From contig JAMAHW010000010.1 of the NCBI GenBank assembly GCA_023627715.1, positions 1 through 64,000 of the forward strand: a DNA stretch of 64,000 bases, given 5' to 3'. The position numbers were made by a program, and so were the translations under genes. Source of the stretch: Periconia sp. R9002 (Eukaryota > Ascomycota > Dothideomycetes > Pleosporales > Periconiaceae). Of the stretch, positions 61,769 to 64,000 are shown in pieces (position 1 is the stretch's first letter; each line of letters starts with the position of its first letter). The notes below the pieces were generated by a model. It saw nothing but the letters and a program-made list of their open reading frames with translations. It was not told the origin of the DNA and made no database searches.

Positions 61769-62559
61769 CCTTTGTCCTAAAGGCTCCCCCTTTTTTCTTT
61801 CCCAAGCACCCTCCTTTGTGAACTCAGTCAGTTGCCGCTGAATGAGTCACCTCTCTTCTCCTCCTACTTCCTCCCTTTTTTGTTGCTAAGGCCGCCCACC
61901 TTGTTTTTGTCACTGGTTTTAGATTTTTTTTGTTAGGTAGAACACCTTCTAACAGTTTAATAAAAAAATAAAATGAATTCATTCATTTAACCCCAACTGA
62001 ATGAGTCACACCTCTTGTCTCTCACAGTTGCCTACCGTTGTTCAGTATTGCCATTTGTCTGTGGGGGTGTTGACCTACAGTATCCGTGAGGTTTTTCGCT
62101 ATCTATGTATGGTGATTTTTGGTATTGTTTGACGAGCCGGCTTGTTCGTTGCTCCGAGCTAGAAGCTTATCTGTAGTTGTCTCATTTGGAGGCCGAGACT
62201 GAGGCCGAAGTGGATAGGGACTTTCGAACGGAGGGTTTTGAAGACCGACATAGGAGATGAGCAATTTGAATGAAAGTGTGTGTGGGCGTTGAGCGACAAT
62301 CTTATACACTTGATGATGAAGCCATTTGTGGTTCATCCATCAGTCCAGGCGCTGAACAACGCTAGGTAACCAAAGAAGACAAAGAGAAAGAAGTAGGAGA
62401 GAGACAAGACGTGACTCATTCAGCGGCCATTGAATGAGTTCATAGAGGAGGTTGTGGGAGAGAAAGAAGGGAGCAGAAACTAGCAAAAATTAATCATAAC
62501 GAGTGACAATATAACTGTTTCCACATCAAAGTGCTTCCACAAGTGACTGCACCGTGTGA
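61629..62559. mobile_element. Non-autonomous element with long terminal inverted repeats
   Basis: The left end, TCACACGGTGCAGTCACTTG at 61629 (again at 61699), is inverted at the right end (62503-62559). Homology runs about 57 bases inward through GTGGAA-CACTTTGATGTGGAA-CA-TATTGT. The left end is present as two tandem copies with a 70-bp period (61629-61698 and 61699-61768). Inside, a second inverted pair built on GCTGAATGAGTCAC (about 61839-61852, reversed at about 62409-62425) and a direct copy near 61996 give a nested structure. There is no transposase-size frame. It is probably a deletion derivative of a DNA transposon. No clear target-site duplication was found. Confidence 0.68.
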
Positions 62560-63207
62560 CATTAGCACTCTAGATATTTATTGAAGGATTATTTGTGTAA
62601 GTTCGCTTACAAAAGCGGACCACGTGACATAACCGAGAGGTCTCTGAACATTTGAAGCTCAACCCACAAACGCCAGTCGGGATATCCTTTTTTGGTTGGT
62701 TTAGAAATCAAAGCCGCTCGCCTTTTTTTAGTCACTCCTTTTCGAATTTTTTTCTGTTTAAGTAGGATCCTACACATAATCCTAAACGAAGTAACCTTCC
62801 TGCTCGAGTCTTCCATACATGTACATATTATCCGGCTGATACTTACATTAAACAATCACCGTGGCGCTCCTGGCAGCGGTAGATAGTATCAAACAATCAG
62901 GTATTAGGCTACTAGCGGCAATCAGCTACGCCCGAGTTGCTTTTAGAAAGGGGTTTATCTAGTCGGACGTAGCTAAGAAGCCGGGGTAATCATTATGTGT
63001 CTCGATGGTGAAGTCTTAATCGCTAGTGTTACATATATTGTAAGTCTAAAGGCACTAGACATTAGCTTTACGAAGACATTTTAGCACATACCCCTGGGAG
63101 AAACAGAAACAACGGTGAATATGTGCAGTATAACCACCCACAAAAAATTAAAACTAAGATAATATACAATATATACATGAAAAGGCGGAAGTGACTCGTT
63201 CTGGACC

Positions 63208-64000
63208 TCAGTGGCGATGGTCGCTCCTGTCTCGCGGAGCGGACTCATAATCGGCGACATCATTGTTGGAAGGCCATTCCCATCCCTCGACACTCTCAAT
63301 GCGCGCCTTGATCAATTCCACGAGCTCTGGGCTTGCACAATTCTCCTTAGAGTCTGATCTCCATGTCCCTTCTAGTCCCGAACGTAGTGCTACTAGTATA
63401 AAGAACAGCTGGTCTAGCCCTCCTTTGCACGCATGAGCGAGCCTTTTGATTTGTTCATGGTGGGCTGTCATCCAAATTGATAGTGAATATAGGCCCTCGT
63501 AATCGCGAAACATACCCAATGTTCGAACATAGAGATGCAAAACTGGAAGGTCAGGGATATGAGCAGAAGGTTGATTCTGCTGCTGAGACATATCGTGGCT
63601 TCTCGGATCCACGTCTGTACCAACGAGATCGAGAAATGCGACGCGTACAGTTCTTGGTGCTGTAGAGAGAATGAATTGTGCATCTTCGTAGGGAAGAAGA
63701 CCTTTATAAGCGACGTATGCAGCACGACGCGCGGTCATACACAGCCTCAGGAATAAAGAATCGTTGGCGTCGTGATCAATTTCATCTAGTGTTTGGAAGA
63801 TCTTGCAAAGAGTTTTGTATTGCTCAACAACACAGAGTGCTCTCAGAATGGCGGTATTTTCTTTGCTCTGACCCTCAACGTATTTGTGGTAGTACTGGAT
63901 CTTCTCTGCGTATTCCGCCCACGCCGGACTACAAGCAGGTTTGTAGTGCATTAAAAGAGACAGAGCGTATTTAAACCTATAATGCTTGTCAGACTCTAAC
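63208..64000 (-). CDS. Unknown protein, 5' part beyond the window
   Basis: The minus-strand frame is open from the window edge (64000) to the stop at 63208, about 264 codons, and does not need the internal Met at 63951: residues HYRFKYALSLLMHYKPACSP continue upstream. The visible protein is helical and hydrophilic, with segments KYVEGQSKENTAILRALCVVEQYKTLCKIFQ, ARRAAYVAYKGLLPYEDAQ, VLHLYVRTLGMFRDYEG and LDQLFFILVALRSGLEG read as separate helices. The C-terminus is acidic then basic (ADYESAPRDRSDHRH). I do not recognise the family; an all-helical solenoid is possible. Consistent coding character and length make it likely a real exon of a larger gene. Confidence 0.6.
   Translation of the reverse strand, partial: LESDKHYRFKYALSLLMHYKPACSPAWAEYAEKIQYYHKYVEGQSKENTAILRALCVVEQYKTLCKIFQTLDEIDHDANDSLFLRLCMTARRAAYVAYKGLLPYEDAQFILSTAPRTVRVAFLDLVGTDVDPRSHDMSQQQNQPSAHIPDLPVLHLYVRTLGMFRDYEGLYSLSIWMTAHHEQIKRLAHACKGGLDQLFFILVALRSGLEGTWRSDSKENCASPELVELIKARIESVEGWEWPSNNDVADYESAPRDRSDHRH

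Larger units (their letters stand above)
61474..63207. other. Intergenic with inverted-repeat element
   Basis: About 1.7 kb after the MFS gene. The main content is the inverted-repeat element at 61629-62559. The flanks (61474-61628 and 62560-63207) have no gene; A/T-rich DNA lies around 62960-63180. Confidence 0.6.

Overview
The window is nuclear DNA of a filamentous ascomycete (Pezizomycotina). The evidence is: genes with many short introns (about 50-120 nt) carrying GTAAGT-like donors and CTAAC/CTAAT branch sites; fungal forms of Lst7, Nop9, Utp22, Str2, RINT-1/Tip20 and augmin subunit 1; an AA9 polysaccharide monooxygenase; and an AT-rich transposon block whose reading frames are broken almost only by TAA/TAG at former Gln and Trp codons, the mark of repeat-induced point mutation (RIP). 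The class cannot be fixed from this sequence alone.

Layout. 1-2990: RIP-mutated transposons, a Ty3/gypsy pol 3' part on + and a Tc1/mariner-like transposase on -. Directly against this block sits the intact 3' part of a DNA topoisomerase III gene (3043-4014) with its catalytic half missing. 6108-7707: F-box protein. 10883-12302: folliculin-like LST7. 15444-15934: small conserved protein. 16945-19824 (-) and 20885-23097 (+): divergent RINT-1/Tip20 and NOP9. 23411-23618: a 208-bp MITE with 20-bp inverted repeats. 24748-25870: extended SDR reductase. 26474-27285 (-): AA9 LPMO. 29323-31200: MFS transporter. 31664-35358 (-) and 35641-37752 (+): divergent UTP22 and STR2. 40731-42249: C2H2 protein. 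42250-48382: about 6 kb with no recognisable gene. 48383-51115: GTPBP1/2-like GTPase. 51484-52155 (-): protein-L-isoaspartate methyltransferase. 52661-53669: augmin subunit HAUS1. 54005-55026 (-): AMMECR1-like. 56102-56548 (-): ribosomal protein eL29. 56980-57873 (-): disordered fungal protein. 59740-61473: second MFS transporter. 61629-62559: an element with about 57-bp terminal inverted repeats and a 70-bp tandem duplication of its left end. 63208-64000 (-): 5'-truncated unknown gene running off the window.

Most genes are housekeeping: ribosome biogenesis (NOP9, UTP22, eL29), vesicle tethering (Tip20), TORC1 amino-acid signalling (LST7), sulfur amino-acid metabolism (STR2), spindle microtubules (HAUS1) and protein repair (PCMT). 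Between 24.7 and 31.2 kb lies a looser accessory stretch (reductase, secreted LPMO, transporter) with long gene-free spacers, but nothing shows that these act as one cluster. I found no CRISPR array, tRNA or rRNA gene. The most interesting structural points are the decapitated TOP3 at the RIP boundary and the two new non-autonomous inverted-repeat elements. Exon joins were checked for reading phase by hand, not by transcript data.
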